Shown: positions 35,401-50,427, counted from the first letter of the stretch. The stretch is 64,000 nt of DNA from Doryteuthis pealeii (GCA_023376005.1 CM042160.1:79986376-80050375); one strand, 5' to 3'. Program-made: numbers and translations. Notes: generated by a model not told the origin, from the letters alone.

Positions 35401-35869
35401 GTGACAATTTGATCCTAGGGAAGACTTGTGAAGAACCACTCACAAGGATGAGAGTTGATAACAGAAGAATGGTTCTCCATGGAATATGAATTCTCCGAGC
35501 TACATTCATTGTCACATCATTTGTCATACATCAAACTTGGTACGACATTTTAACCCGTTTAAGAGTGAAGTCACCAGCACGTGATGAAAATTCCCAGTTG
35601 AGAAATATACAACATTCATTTATATCATCACGATCTTTTTTTCTTTTCTTTTCTTTTTTTTTTTTTTCATTTCTAACACGACAATTTTTGTTCTTAATAA
35701 GGACCATCAATGGTGGAAAGTATTTGGGATAGAAAAAAGAAAATGTTGGATTGTTTATATACAGCCTTATTCTGTTCTCTCCACATCTATTTATTTTGAG
35801 TTATTCCTTTTTGTCCACTTTTCCTTTATCCTTATCACATTCTGTCGGATTTACTTCAACCCTCCTAGC

Positions 35870-35985
<116 letters not shown>

Positions 35986-36200
35986 TGAACAAAAACGGAT
36001 AAGACAAACAGGAATATTTATTTTATGTTGTTCATTTTTTTATTGTTCTCAACTAGTTTTGACCTTTGGTCATCGTTAGGAAAACATTTCTTGTGAAAGG
36101 AATTTGTTTTTAGAAAGTTTTTTAAAAAATTTTAAGTGTTTGACAAGCCACTATAATCCGGGCAGAGAAATGTATAAGAAATGACGAGTCCATCTGTTCA

Positions 36201-36244
<44 letters not shown>

Positions 36245-37054
36245 TAGGTAAATTCACAACGGTAAATTGCAACAGAGTGAATTAAAACTCTTATTGCATA
36301 ATTTTATAGGTAATATAATTCGAGATAAAGAAAAACAATAAAAGCTTATATTTGTTCTTCTGGGATGTGAAAAATATGTTAACCATAGTCAAGAGCTTCA
36401 TTAAAAAAAAAAGTAAATGAAATAAAATCGACAAAAATATTTCTGGTGATGCAATTGGTAACTGATGTAATAATAACAGCAAAACTCACGACAAACAAAA
36501 GTGTGACAAAATAAAAGAATTTTTAATCATATATCGATTTTGTCTTTTTTTAATCTTTTTATTTATTTACGTATCTAAATAAAATTATTATTTTTTTTAC
36601 GGGCGCATAAACACCATTCTCTTTCCAACTTTCCACTCCATCATCAGATCATATCACAGCGCACCGTGACAATAATGAATAATGACGAACAATGGCGAAT
36701 ATCGCTATTTTTCTTTAGCTTGATTGTTTGATTGATCTTAATGGCATGTCAATCTGTCTAAGGTTATTTATACCTATAAGTTCGGGTATCGCATAATAAT
36801 GATTTATTGCACTACGCTGTCGAATACGAATAATCTTTAAACAGATGTATTTGATATATATGTAGTTGTATTCAGGAAAGAGATGAAACGTTATTTATAC
36901 ACCAAGGCCAGTCAGCCATATTCATTTGTGTTTATGTGGCTTCTCTAGACTGGAGGCGATAACTGGGGTTATTGATATAGAAAATTATTCATATTGCGTG
37001 TATGTGTTTCATGTGGAGCATGTTTAGCAACGGGTGGGGATTGCTATAATTAAC

Positions 37055-37165
37055 GGCATCGATCCCAGGGGGTCATCCACCCAGGCAACACCTGCTCTCT
37101 TGATTTAAAGGGGCTGGGCTGGGTTTATTGACCAGTGCCTGAGGCGCCCCCTTGAGGGGGTATGC
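37055..37165 (-). repeat. SINE-like repeat, family A, 3' fragment
   Basis: Reverse orientation: GGCAACACCTG, GGGTTTATTGACCAG and GCCTGAGGCGCCCCC match the second half of family A. Confidence 0.65.
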
Positions 37166-38253
37166 CGAGTGTTTTTTTTGTTTTCTTTTTTTTCTTTTTT
37201 TTTTCTGTTTTTTTTTTTGTTGTTGTTGTTTTTTTTCCTTTCTGCTGAATTGCATCAAACACCATTTGCGCGAATTGTTCGCACAACTTATCACTGTCAC
37301 CGTGACAGGAGTTTACTGTGTTGTAAAGGTTGCTCCATTATCCTGATGTATTTGTGAATCCATGTTTTTCTTTGTGTCCACTGTTAAATTTTGGTCCCTT
37401 TTGTGGAATGTGTGTTTGTCTAAGTAGTAATATTAAGGAAATATAGGAGACGTTGTTGATACACTAAGGCTAGTCACGCATATTTATTAGTGTGTGTTTC
37501 CTGAACTAGGGGCGATAACTGGGGTCATACTGTTACAATACTCCGGAGACTCCATTTTCTTTCGAATAAAGAAAAATATACACAACAAACGCAGAAAAGC
37601 ATAATGAAACCGAGGCAAAAATAAACAACCAAAAAAAAGTAGTTAAATGGAGGAATACAGGGACTTATTTCCTTTTATAAATTCGACAAGGAAGCAAAAA
37701 CGTCCTATCGATGGTGCTTAGAATCCGCTGATTGTATTCCCCGCAAAGAAGTATAGGAAATTATAATACACGTGTTTGTTTTCCTATTTTTAGATTTAAT
37801 GTAACCCTTGTATTAGAGACCGTTTATATATTAAACTATTCTAACGATAATTACGTATTGTTATCCATTTCTCTTCTATTCGGTGCGTGTTGTGTTCATC
37901 TATCTTTTTGCTTTTACTGAAACTGATTCATTTATTTCCCTTTTCTTCTAAAATCATCAAAAGCCATTTGGGTCCCTATTTGATCTTTATTTTGTCAACG
38001 CGTTACTCCCGACAACGTTAATATCCTCTCAGATTTAAAGTAATTAAAAAAATGATACCCTCGTACATGATATGATTTGTTAATGTATTACCGGTTAAAT
38101 GAACCTTTTGAGACATACGCATTTGATGAAATGAAGTTTCTGTCCAGAAGTCGCAACAAGATTTTATGAAAAAAATATTTTAAAACTTTAGAACTAAATG
38201 TCTTATGAACTCAAAATTATGATGTGGTGATCTCAGCAACGACTTCAGCTCTT

Positions 38254-38311
38254 TAGAAGAAGAAGAAGAAGAAGAAGAAGAAGAAGAAGAAGAAGAAGAA
38301 GAAGAAGAAGA
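38254..38311 (+). repeat. (AAG)n microsatellite
   Basis: About 19 units of a perfect trinucleotide. Confidence 0.95.
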
Positions 38312-41003
38312 AATAATAATTGCTAATTTGAAGCAAATTAAAATGATTGAACACATTTCCTTGTAGTTAATGACGATAAATTTCAGCGTATAAGACTCAA
38401 TGAAAAAAGTTTCATTGTTTTCTGTATAATGTCAATTATTGCACCTAGTTTTGTAATGAGGGCTTACAAAAACCATGACTGTTTTTTACATCTCGTCTTT
38501 GTCATCTGATCTTGTCGTGCTACGCCACGTTCTAAGTCTTGACATGTATGAAAACAATCTTATAACACCCACATCACGTTTATACAAACCTTTATCTTAA
38601 ACTTAATATTCATACAATTATTATATACAAAAGTCCAGTGATTTTAGTCGACCATTTCTGGGCGTTTGTTCGGTTTTAGTTGACGACCTGATCGAAAATC
38701 CAATGTTAGTAGGAACTGCTGAAAATACAGTGTTAGTAAGAAATGATAATAAAATATTTGGTTTGCAGGAAAAGTAGCTGGTCATTATCGGAGGCTGTGT
38801 GTCTACGAGGATGTGTCTTCTTTCCTCTCTCCTGTATAAATAAGAAATTGGAACCTATTTTAATTATGACTTGATATAACAAAGTGTTGATTTGTCTTTC
38901 TATGACGTCACAAAATCTATGACCTCACTAAACCTGTCTTGGTCTCATATATGAACCTTTTCTCTTTTCAAGAGGGATGGTAGGATCTGAACTCTGTGAC
39001 GAGTGTTATAGTTGTTTGTGTATTTCTTCGTGTACATTTTCTCTTTCCTAATTCTGTGGAATTCCTGACAGTTTTCTCTTTATGCTTTTTCCTCATTACG
39101 ATTTCACTTAGGGTTACCAAGTTTCTCAGTGGTGCTGACCGAAATGCATGTAAGCCATGGTAGACATTTGCATTCCCCATTGGATTGAGGTATGGAGTTA
39201 AGGTGTGTAAAACTTTTCTGAATTGCCATCTTTAATATTGGGATCCATTATCAGAGATAACTGTGTCTGAAATTCCATGGATTGCAAAAAATCTCAGACA
39301 ACATAAGAAACCAAATAAGGAACCAATGCAGTTTGGCAGCGGTAGTTTCGCAGGAGTTGCTGGGTAGCACTGGATTTCAGCATCCCACCACTTTAGGGAC
39401 TTTGAGACCTGATTTGTTTTCGGGATTTACTTCCCTAGCGATTCTTTGGGATGAGGTAAAGCCGCTCGCCAGTGGAGGTTTTGTATCGGGCTTTTAATCC
39501 TTCTACCGTCGATATAATTCATTCAACTGTGGCATATGAAAATCTAATAGATTGCAAAGGAGTTATCAGAATAATAATTGATTAGAATAATTTCATTTAT
39601 TTTGTTGTGGTCAAAAAGAACTACAATGGTTAAATTACAAAAATACTAATAGTATCATGTATTCATTTGTTTACTTCATTTCTGGAATAAAGCCGCCTCC
39701 TTTAGACTTACCAGATACTTTTTACAATATCATAATTTTTTGGCATACATGTCGAATACCTAATGCCCCCCCCCCGTTTTGAGAGTCATTATTTTATTGC
39801 TGGGATCATGATGTGCTATAACTTCTGTTGAGATGAGAATTTCTTTAATAGTTTGGAAGTCTCTTTACTTCTGGTTGGTCTCATACCCAATGGTAATCTT
39901 TTCTTATAATTCAAGTACATCTGACAGCCATTCGCATAACTCAAACCCACACCCAGGTGCCCACACCCAGTTACACACATCCAGTTGCCCACACCCAGTT
40001 ACACACACCAGTTGCCACACCCATGTGCCCACACCCAGGTGCCCACAGGATAACCTTACCTGATGACAGATTTTGTCTGGTCGAAAAATCATACTTGACT
40101 TCCAATAATTTTTCATAATACAGTCAACAATCCTCAAAGATGTATAATCACATTTTCTGTTATAAAATTAACCTGATTAACCCACCCCAGTATATAGTGT
40201 CACAACTACACCGGTTTATATTTTGTCATTAAAAACAATCTTCAGGAACTAATTCCAACATAATTTTGACTTAAATATGTTTCCATCATTGACTTTTCAT
40301 GTATTATACAATTTCTGTAAGATAAAAAAAAAGTTTAGCTGGACGTGTAAAAAAGAGATAAGCATAAAAGTTTTTATTTTTTAATATTGACCAATGAATA
40401 TTTACAAGACATAATGATTAGCCAACAATTTGTGGCTAAGCGGTTGCTAAGACAACTGTTGATAATAAATAAAGAGTAAACAATCGCAAAAACTTAAAAG
40501 ATTTTATTTAGAGAAATATGAACAACTAAATAGAGAGAACAAATATGTGTGAATGCAATAAAGAGGAGATAATCCTTTAGTAAAGTTCTGTATTATACGA
40601 ATGGAAAACTTGAGGAAAATGCATATGTGCAATAAAAAGGGAAAAGTCCTTTGATAAAAGTGTAGCGTGATTATTAAGGTCTACAGGAGTTTGAGAGTGG
40701 TAATAAAGCTGTGTGAGGACTGCTATAGAAAGAGAAGAAGAAATAAGAGAAAATAAAGGTTAAAAAAGGAGGAGTGGACACACAACGGGTTGCCGGTAAT
40801 TTGACCGAGGTATGACCCCGGAAGAGGAATTGAAAGCTGACCGGGAGTGACGTGGTGACGTGTTGACGAGGAACGAGAAAGGAGAAAATCGCGCACTTTT
40901 ACTTTTTGGCAGCGTAAGATTCGGACGGGGATGCTGGTTCCTAGTGTTGGGACAGCGATATAGTTGGTACTATGTTAAAAGGTACAGTAATTTAACAGTG
41001 TGT

Positions 41004-41004
41004 C

Positions 41005-41062
<58 letters not shown>

Positions 41063-41170
41063 TCTCTCTCCCCCTCTCTCCCCCCTCTCTCTCTCTCTTT
41101 CCCCCTCTCTCTCTCTGTCTCCCCCTCTCTCTCTCTCTCTCCCCCCTCTCTCTCTCTCTCTCCCCCTCTC

Positions 41171-41220
<50 letters not shown>
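41004..41220 (+). repeat. (CT)n microsatellite (right copy)
   Basis: Longer than its left duplicate by about 60 bases, with CCCC interruptions. Confidence 0.95.
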
Positions 41221-41222
<2 letters not shown>

Positions 41223-43451
41223 AAACAGAGCCCTCGACACGAGCCTGAAAAATAAATGCTAATCCCCTTGTGACCATTTACATTACGTGTCTGTTGTGAC
41301 TTCTTTATTTACTAATGACGACTGCAACTTAAACTTGAGTTGGTTACATATATCGTTCCGGGGTTTGTCACAAAGACACTTTGGTACTTTGTTATACAAC
41401 CAATACATTTTTAGTGTCGAGAATTTTGTGGCACGGTAACAAGCCCCGCCACGTAAAAAAAAAAAAACCTTTTTGGTACCGTGACGACCATTTTATTATA
41501 TTACAAAAGTCCTTTAGTGGGGGGGGGTAGGTACATGAAATCCCATCTTCTTGGATCCATTAAGGCATGGAACTTTTGTCTCTTAGATTGATGAGCGGAA
41601 AATTATTTAATATTGTTTCTCTCTCGTTATGTACTTCACGTCGTCTAGATGTTCTTTGCGGAGCTATTTTGGTGGACACTATTTCTATGTCCCCCTGGCG
41701 TCAAATAGTAGAAATAAACGGCACACAAAGATGTAATCCTTTCAAATTAAAGGCGTTTTAGGTAAATTCATCGTATGGTTAAATATTCGATGCTATATTC
41801 TGAATTTATTCATAGCTTTAAGAATTTAATTAATAGAGCTAAAGGATTTGGGCTTAGGGGTTTGCTTATATCATAAGAACATTTTTTTTCTGATACAATT
41901 AATTCACCTGTGTTAAATTTACCACACGATGAATGTACCACAATGAAGTTACCTTAAATCAATTAAATGTATCGCTGTGTCAATTCAAAATCAAGTATCT
42001 CATTAATTCTATTGTTCTTGTAAACATCATATAGTATTGTGATTTGTATATTACATCGTTTTTGTACGAACTTCCTTTTACAATTTGTATTTTTTTAATC
42101 ATCTGGTAAGGAACTAAAACAAAATTTAATAAAATCCTTTAATACTAAAAAGGATTTAGCAAAGAAATTTCCCTGTATAAAATTCACACAACTGCTTTTT
42201 AACCAAAAGAGCACATAACTTACCATTTACGTCTGAAATCCGATCTTGGTGTAATAAGTAATTGAGAGTTACTTCCCCTGTTTTATTATTACCTCCCCTT
42301 TGTGTAAATAATTATTAGGGTGATGCATGTTTCCAGAGTTTTCTTCTTTTTTCTCACAAAATTGTATAATCAATTGTCTCATTTATTTTTGCACCCAAAA
42401 GTTGATGATATAAACTGCGTATGTCATTATTTAAATGAATGTCACACGTACATAATTCCAAATAAGGCGACCGATTGGCTGATTTCTCTTTAGCAATTTC
42501 TGTCTTATTTTCTTCATTTTAAGTGAAATATTAAGGATTTTGGATGGTTTGGTTTGTTTTACGGCATATCAACCTCGGTGAATCATTTAATACCGACTAA
42601 ATTTTGGGTTCATAGCGGTAGTTTGGTAGAAAACTAGGAAATGTAAAATCCTGGATGGTCTTATTTTCATGAAAAGTTTTTTTCAAATTATTTGCTTGGT
42701 AGTATTTTGTTCGCACTAGATCAAAGTCTACACTCTCTAGCAGTATATGCTTTACTGTAAATCTCTCTTGGCATGTATTGCATATTGGGGATTCTGTACC
42801 TTCGCGTAAATGATGTAGATGTTGCCTATATGAAGGTGGGTCAGCACAACTTGTTCTCTTCTATTTTTGTTGTATTTTAAGTTCTATTCCTCAACGGAAG
42901 GTTTAATGTTTTGGAGTTTGTTATTAATGAGTGCATTCCAATGATTTGATTAGTTCGATATATTGAAGACAAGATATACACAAGAATCAGTTTACTTTAG
43001 TTGAATGTTGACTATGCAATAAACTAAATCGGTATTTGTAGATTGTCTATCATAGTATAAATCAGATGAAAGAATATTTGTGTTTGGAAGTTGAAATAGG
43101 AATAATAACGAATATTCAGTTTTTGAAGCCATTTGAAATTTGTTTGGAAAGGAACAATTCTATTTATAAATAAAAACAAAGAAGTTATTCATACACTGCA
43201 GCTTTAATGCATTTTGATTTCGATAAAGTTTGTAAGTTTTGTCTGTTGTAATGAGATTCACACATCTTATTATAATTGAGATTGTGTATTTGTCTGTCTG
43301 TAACCGAAACTATACCAATACTCAAGTCACAATCCCCTTTGTTGTTTACGGCACATTCTCCATTATTTTATTTTTATCTAAATCTCAATTATTAATAAAA
43401 TTGTTTTACATTATTAATACTGTGGACCATATCTATATACGAGGATATTTA

Positions 43452-43713
43452 CCATGTACCTCATGTGTGCGGGTTAGGCACAAGGCCCTATTAATGTGGG
43501 ACCACCCTACGAACCGAAGCTCATGGGAGACGGGTGAAAAAATGCGTTGATCTCATCGGCATTCCCTTCAAGGGGGCGCCTCAGGTACTGGGCAATAAAC
43601 CCAGCCCTCCCCCTTTAAATCAAGGGGACAGGTGTTGCCTGGGGGATGGGCCCCTGGAATCAAGGATGTTAGCTTGTAAGGTCCAGGTCCGAAGCCACTG
43701 GACGAAACTGGAG
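43452..43713 (+). repeat. SINE-like repeat, family A (right copy)
   Basis: Better preserved duplicate of 4094-4345. Fragments of the same family start again at 43758 (CCCACGTGTGCCGCTTAGG) and near 45065 (TTAATGTGGGACCAACC). Confidence 0.7.
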
Positions 43714-44045
43714 TTAGATATGTTGGACATATCTACATAATAGAAATTTACCACATACCCCACGTGTGCCGCTTAGGCACAAGGCCCTATTGTGAAATTA
43801 TAAAGTTCACATACCCCATGTGATAGCTATTAGGTCCTGGCACGGCACCCACAATGAACGTATGAGGAATGTAACCCTAGATGTTTCGCATACATACCCC
43901 ACTGATACTATGTTGTCCATAGTACCAAATGTGATACGTGTCACATACGCACATTGACATCGATATGACTAATTAGTGAGAGTGAGTATTCTTTGGTAAG
44001 AGAGAGATATTAGAGATAGATAACCCATTGATATTATATAGGACT

Positions 44046-44172
44046 TGTGACGGAGAACGAGAAAGGAAAAAGAGCAAGACATTGTCTTGACTGTCGAGAT
44101 CGAACCCGCGTCCTCCCGTATGCAAGAACAATTGCGATTTGGGAACTGAACGGACGCGAGGTTCGTCAGGTG
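44046..44172 (-). repeat. tRNA-derived SINE, family B (right copy)
   Basis: Duplicate of 4680-4806 with an intact GAACCTCGCGTCCGT leader on the minus strand. Confidence 0.65.
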
Positions 44173-46481
44173 CCCAGATATTTGGGAAATGTGCTGATAA
44201 ATAACCAAGTGAGTCGAGTGCTGGGCAGTGAGGAGTTAGCAGTAGCAGGTTGACTGACGCGAGACGAAGCGCTTTGCGAACGACCGAGTAAAGAAATGGA
44301 TTTTAGTCCAACAGAAACAAAACTAAATAGGAAATGCGATTTTGAACTGCTAAAGATTATTTCGACTACGACGACGGATTTTCCAGCTGCTAGACGAAGA
44401 ACGTGTTGACCCAAAGAAAGTCTGGCTTGTGAGAAGACGGTGAACTCGCTTGTTTTTGGTCCCCCCTCAGCAGGAACTTGTTGATTCGAATATCTATTTC
44501 CCCCCCATCTATTTCCCCTCCCCTTTATAGCACTATATTGAGAGAGACAACTTTCTTTAGAAAGAGAGAGAGAGATTATGAGAAAGAGACAGATTTGACT
44601 TGAGAAAGAGAGACTTACTTGGAATGGCTTCTATCATGTCCGCCGGCTGCCATCTTGTTATCTAGTTGGGTTGACTTCTAACTAAAGGAGTTGAGTTCTT
44701 CAAGCTAAGGCATGCTTAATTATTTAACAACTTCTGTTGTCTTTGTTTTAACCTTTATTTAATTTTTTCTAATAACGCTCGGGGCAGACCAGGCCTCGGC
44801 CTGGTCTTCACTCGTAGGTGGCCATTCTCAATCTCTCGTCTTAACTTGTCAACGATCAAGCTCAAACTCTAACTTCTAACTATCACCTCTCACTCTTCCT
44901 TTTTCTCCTTCGCCACGTCATCATTTTAATCATGCCCAATCAAATCTATCCACGCGTATTTGCTAAATCAGCATTTAAACTTTTCCGCTAGTCATACATT
45001 TTCTTTCCTAACAAATCATTCAAACCAACACAATGGTTACACGTCATAACCATAGTGTTACACTATTAATGTGGGACCAACCATGAGCCGAGACTCAGGG
45101 GTGGCGGCATTTGGTCACGGAAGAGGTTTTGCTTAAAAAGCCAGGCCGATGTGTGCAACTCACATATTTATTCCCTGTTCCTTTAACGACTATCAATACC
45201 TCCCCTACCGTGCACAGTTTTAGTTAATCTAGAAATATCCCTGTTCTAATCCGTTTGGGCCATACGAGCTCACATGGTACATCGAAAGATCTGTTACCTT
45301 CAGCTTTCCAAAAACATCAGCTCAGAGTAATGAATGTGGGGATGCGATGGCACACGTTACAACTCAGTTTCCTATGCAATCTGAAGGAAATCTGGAAGGA
45401 GCTCGCCAAAAATCATTCCCAACCTCGAGAAGTGTTATGGGCGGTATATTTCACCTATTGGATCAGTAAAATGGTCATTCCGGGTGGACATGAGTCCAAA
45501 TGGTTTATGTTCCCTTGCTGCAGTTCTTCACCGATAGATGGCGAGAGTATTTAGGCGACAGCCCGGGAATTCTGAATTCCTTTTTCTCTCGAGCCAGCAA
45601 CGACTTCACATGGTGTAGGCGCTTGACGCCTATGTCCTTTAAGTGAGATGTTTTGCCCCCAACCAGCCATGAGTAAGTGACGTTCCTTAAGACGCAAGTC
45701 CTACACCTACTTTCTTTATGCATGTTTATATATTTGTCTTGAATCTATTTCTCTGTCGCTCACGGAATAAAGTCTATTATTATCTTATAACTTTGTCGGA
45801 GTATTTCATATCTACACATGTAGCCATTTTGGATGGTTACTCTAAGCGTTCCAACTTTAATATAAGAACTTTATATCTTATAGGCCTTTGTATACTTTGC
45901 CACATCTGCATGGGATGAAATATACACAATTCTTGGTCATTTTGTATTCTGTTGGGTGCTTGACTCGGGGGAGGGGGGTCTTTACGAAGAATTGGGCCAT
46001 TCTTGAATGTTGTGCTGATAATTGATGAATTCGGTGTGACGAAAAAGGGGAATGCTTATTGAGGCTGTGGAATCATAGATTGAAGTGTCTCAATAACAAC
46101 GAGTTATCACTCACCTAGCGGAACGCCCTCTTGGGTTTTCGGGAGGCTTTTCGCTGTGTAACTCCCAATTTCATCAAATTGCATTCTGTGTGTGCATTCT
46201 TTCACTACCCAGTCAGACAACCATTGTCTGAGCTTCTTGAGGCGGACATAGTTCGCATGCTGTGTGGAACGTTTGGTTCCGTTATAGTATCTGGCCTAAG
46301 TTTTGAATGTGGCCTAGGAAATCATGTCTCTCTTACAGTATGTGGCCTAATAAAAAAAAGCATATTATAAGGTTATAATAATAACCGCTAACCATAACCC
46401 TAACCCTAACCCTATTTCAGAATTTTAGAATATTTTAGAATTAAACAGATCTCTGATTCATCTAGATTGTGGATTAATTCT

Positions 46482-46964
46482 TGTAGCTGTCGCTTTTGAG
46501 TGCGCCTAATGTTAAATATATTTATTTTCTACCCTTAAAATATTCCCTTAAATTTGGACAGTGTAAGGGAAACAACTCTGTTAGGGTCTGATAATCAAGT
46601 GGACCCACAGGGCCTGAATTGCATTGTGGGAATATCAACAGGTATCCTTAGGGTAAAATAGGGACTTCCGCCAGGCTGATGCAGCAAAAAGGTTGTGGGG
46701 ATAATATCGTACTAAAATTAGAATTTTAGTCTTTTAGTTAGTTCTCGGTACTGGTACGACGCACAGGTGTGTTTCTTTCCAATTTTCCCATGAAGTTGCT
46801 GGCATTTGTTAAAGACCCTTTTTGTAAATTAGTAATTGTTTTATACCCCATTTTATTTCAGTATTTCACGGTGTTTGGAAGTAAATAAAATATTCTACGT
46901 TCAACATCAGTCGTCTTCGTGTCATCAATACATCACCAGAAAATATTACCAGGGAACTGCTACA
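46482..46964 (+). repeat. 5' LTR (right copy)
   Basis: 483 bases, TGTAGC...GCTACA. One substitution and several extra bases relative to the left 5' LTR; target base run attct precedes it. Confidence 0.9.
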
Positions 46965-47404
46965 GTGAAATACTGGCCATCTAACAGCGAAATATCTCGC
47001 CACTAGATTGAAAGACAAAAAAAGGACCGAAAATAAAATTTAAAAAAATTAAAAATTAAAAAAAATCCTCCGAACGTACTGCGAAGAAAAGTACTCCCCG
47101 AAACAAAACAACAAAAAAGGTTAGTCAATGTCTATTTGTAAATATAGTCTGTGAAGTTGGTTGTTGGTCTTCATTGCCTTTAATCAAAAAGGAAAATTAA
47201 AAGAGGAAAAAGGTTCAGCGAAGTTTGTCTTCAATTGCTCATGAGATAACAAAAAAAAATGAGAAAAAAATGAATTAAAAATAAATAAATAAATAAATTT
47301 TTTGTTCACAAGGAGTGCTCTCCCTTTAACCCTTTTCAATTCGTTGCTATGGAATGCAAATTGTCCGAAGTCCACACAGATCTCTAGGAGACCTAGTCTC
47401 ATAA

Positions 47405-47836
47405 GTGAGGCGGTCTGAACGACTAAGGTGTCCGACAGAAAAGATGTTGGATTTCCAAAGAGAGGAAACGATGAAAAGGGAAAGGAAATTCATCAGCACT
47501 TATACGAACTTTAAGTCTGAAGTAAACTTCACCAGGCTAAAATTAAAGTCTGAATGCTGTGAAGCTGAACTGGAGAAAATGATAGAAATCTTGGAGCAAT
47601 GTAAGAGGGAAGTCGAGCAAACTTATGAAGATTTACGAACATTGACCACACCACTTCCAGATATAAGAAGGAAAATGGACACGTGTACCTCAGTAACTTC
47701 TGAGGTAATAATAATTCTGGAGGAACGTTGCAGAAATTCCAACCAAACCTTTGATCCTGCCGCTGTGAAAAAATCCCTCTCCCAGCTATTACAAAGAGAA
47801 TATGCCAAGTCCATTCATGGCTCAACAATGTCCTGA
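47405..47836 (+). pseudogene. Gag-like ORF, N-terminal part (right copy)
   Basis: Same 143-codon sequence as 7998-8429, with the same TAA before and TGA after. Confidence 0.6.
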
Positions 47837-47899
47837 CTCAGTGGAAGCAGCTGCCGGGAATCCCAAGTATCTGCAAAAAGGGCAGAGGCAGCTGCATGT

Positions 47900-48310
47900 T
47901 TGGCTGCTAAACGGGCAGAAATCCACCGAGAAAATGAGATTTCCATGCTAAGGAAAAAACTCAAGAAGCTGGAAAATCAAAGAGATCTCGAGGTTATGGA
48001 AGTAGAATGCAAGGCATATGCTGAAGCAGAGGACAACAATGCAGTGGAGGGATCAGAGGCTGGGAACACCTCACAGGCAAGTGAATCCTTTATTCACATT
48101 AATAAGCCTAGTAACAAGACTCCCCAAATAGCTTCAACTCCAATCCAAACCGAAGCTAAGAAAGACGAAAGATCTAATGCAGAAGAGCATAGACTACGTG
48201 TACTTGTTGACTGTGTCTATGCAGGTTCCAAAGATAGACCCACAGTCTCGAGAGTGAAATATCACTCTAAAAACAAGAGCAGAGGCAGCTGCAGAGTTGG
48301 CTGCAAATAA
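47900..48310 (+). pseudogene. Gag-like ORF, middle part (right copy)
   Basis: As 8493-8903, but keeps AAGAGCAGAGGCAGCTG near 48275, which the left copy has partly lost. Confidence 0.5.
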
Positions 48311-48983
48311 AGTAGCCATGAAGTATCAAGCTGCTATTGATACCCAACATCAGCTACTTGGAGACCTGGAATGCAAACGGGATTGGAAAGTCAATACAGG
48401 AGCCTATCAAAAATTCTATGCGACCAAGACTGATCAGGAGTCAAGCATTGTGGGAAATGCGACACTCTGTAAGAACTCAAGAGTCACTGGTACCCATCAC
48501 CAAGCACCTGTAACACCGTTAGCATGTCCAAAAGTATTCAAAGCTGATAACCTGTCACTGGACATTTTAAAGAGAAGTGCACAAGAAGATAGGAAATTCC
48601 AAAAGGTACAATTTCTACCCGCACAAATAAGAGCCCCGGATGAGTGCCATAGTATGAATTCATTAATAGCATTAAAAAAGGAAGTTGATCCTAACAAGAT
48701 ACTGGGATCGGTCAAACTCAATGTATCCCCAAAGCGTATCTCTTCCTCACTAAACCCGTTTAACCAGCTATCACTAACAAGCAGTGCTCAGCTGAATAAA
48801 CCCTTAGTAAATAACCCTTGGAGATGGGAGAACACAAAGAAGTCTTGTAACTTTATACATGAACCGTCTCTAAAAAACAGTGCAATTCACAGTCAGACCT
48901 CATCAGAGTTACCAAAAGGAAAATTTTGTTATCAGAAAGATATGAATACTTTAAATAGCAACCCTGGGACCTTGAATGTATAA
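48297..48983 (+). pseudogene. Gag-like ORF, C-terminal part (right copy)
   Basis: As 8885-9571, with a few substitutions (MKYQAA instead of MNYQAA, GDLECK instead of GVLECK). Confidence 0.5.
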
Positions 48984-49139
48984 AGGCCATTGGAAAACAT
49001 TGTTTTGAAGGGGGGGCAAAAAGATTTAAAAATAAATACTACTCTAATTCTCTCCCAACTGTAAGGAAAACTTCAAATAATCTCAGTCCTCAGCTTTCAA
49101 TCTTCTCTTCTAACAGAACACCGTTTTTCCTCACTCGCT

Positions 49140-49904
49140 TTGGTTATTTTAAGTACACACAAAAACCAAACATCCGGGCGCATGTCGAACCTCGCGTCCG
49201 TCCAGTACCTAGATTTTTGCATGCGGGCGGACGACGCGGGTTCGATCCCGGTAGGCAAGACAAAGTCTTACTCTTTTTCGTTCTCCGCCACAAACATAGA
49301 ACCTGTAAAAGAGACCGAGACAACGTCAATGAATGACGATGCTCTGAGTGATGCTACCAAAGTGATAAGGAACAAAGTTAAAGATGCTAGCTCTGAGCAG
49401 AATCATCTACATGACCAGAGAAGACTTGTCAAAAACCTCTTCGACCAGGAATCTTCCATCAAAGAAAGAGATAGGATATACCCAGAAAAGGAACGAAGTA
49501 AAATATCTAAGAGGGCCACAGAGAAATTGTCATCTGTTATCCCAAAGAGGCACAAAGATAAGGAATCTGCAACACTAAAGGAAAACACATCGATTTCTGC
49601 AAACATTAGCAATATAAAGACTAATGTTTGGTCAGAAATGTTGTCTAAACCCGTTGCAAGTCCCATAAACAAGTCACAGAAGAGAACCTCCAAGATAAAG
49701 AAGAGCCAAATAAAGAAGTTGTCATCTGTAATTCCAGAGAGGCATGGACGGCTTCCACAGCCTAATAGCTTAAGGGCTCTTAAGCTAGCCAAACGTCGAG
49801 GTCGGCCACCATCTCCCAGGCCATTAAAAGCAGAGCTACTAAAAAAAGGCTGTGAAGTCACTAGGATTTCACAACAAAAACAAACTGGGATTTTCATTGT
49901 TTAA
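49140..49904 (+). pseudogene. AT-hook-like ORF, frameshifted (right copy)
   Basis: 254 codons, the same as 9729-10583 until a run of seven A near 49840, where the frame shifts and ends. Two of the three GRxP motifs remain in frame. Confidence 0.5.
49181..49304 (+). repeat. tRNA-derived SINE, family B, in right BEL-like element
   Basis: Duplicate of 9770-9893, nearly identical. Confidence 0.7.
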
Positions 49905-50273
49905 ACTTCCCAGACGACACGGTAGACCCCCGGAAAATATATCAAAGCCGGAATTCTGTAAAGAGAGCAGCCGATCTACAAAAGGTAGAAACTAGCAAGC
50001 AGTGAATTGAAATAATAAAGAACATTTGGACATTTGTCTTCAATAAATTTATTGAAACGTCATTTGACGTTAACTAAGAACAGTTAGAGAAGGGTGTTCA
50101 TTGAATAAAATTAATTACATCCAAAAAAAAATGCACACACACCTCTAACATAACATTCAATACATATACATATATATTATATATAAAAGAAGAAAAAGGA
50201 AAAAAACAATACAAAAAATTACAAATGCATTGGACATATTCCCTCCCATAGATCTTTGTAATTTTGGTGGCAG

Positions 50274-50427
50274 TGTAGCTGTCGCCTTTGAGTGCGCCTA
50301 ATGTTAAATATATTTATTTTCTACCCTTAAAATATTCCCTTAAATTTGGACAGTGTAAGGGAAACAACTCTGTTAGGGTCTAATAATCAAGTGGACCCAC
50401 AGGGCCTGAATTGCATTGTGGGAATAT
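50274..50427 (+). repeat. Truncated 3' LTR (right copy)
   Basis: Only the first 154 bases remain; the deletion junction shows about 2 bases of microhomology. Confidence 0.85.

Larger units (their letters stand above)
46482..50427 (+). mobile_element. BEL/Pao-like LTR element (right copy, 3' LTR truncated)
   Basis: Same insertion as 7082-11344. The 5' LTR is 46482-46964. The 3' LTR starts at 50274 but breaks off after TTGCATTGTGGGAATAT, joined directly to sequence that in the left copy lies at 11412. About 400 bases are gone, including the LTR end and the right target duplication. Confidence 0.85.
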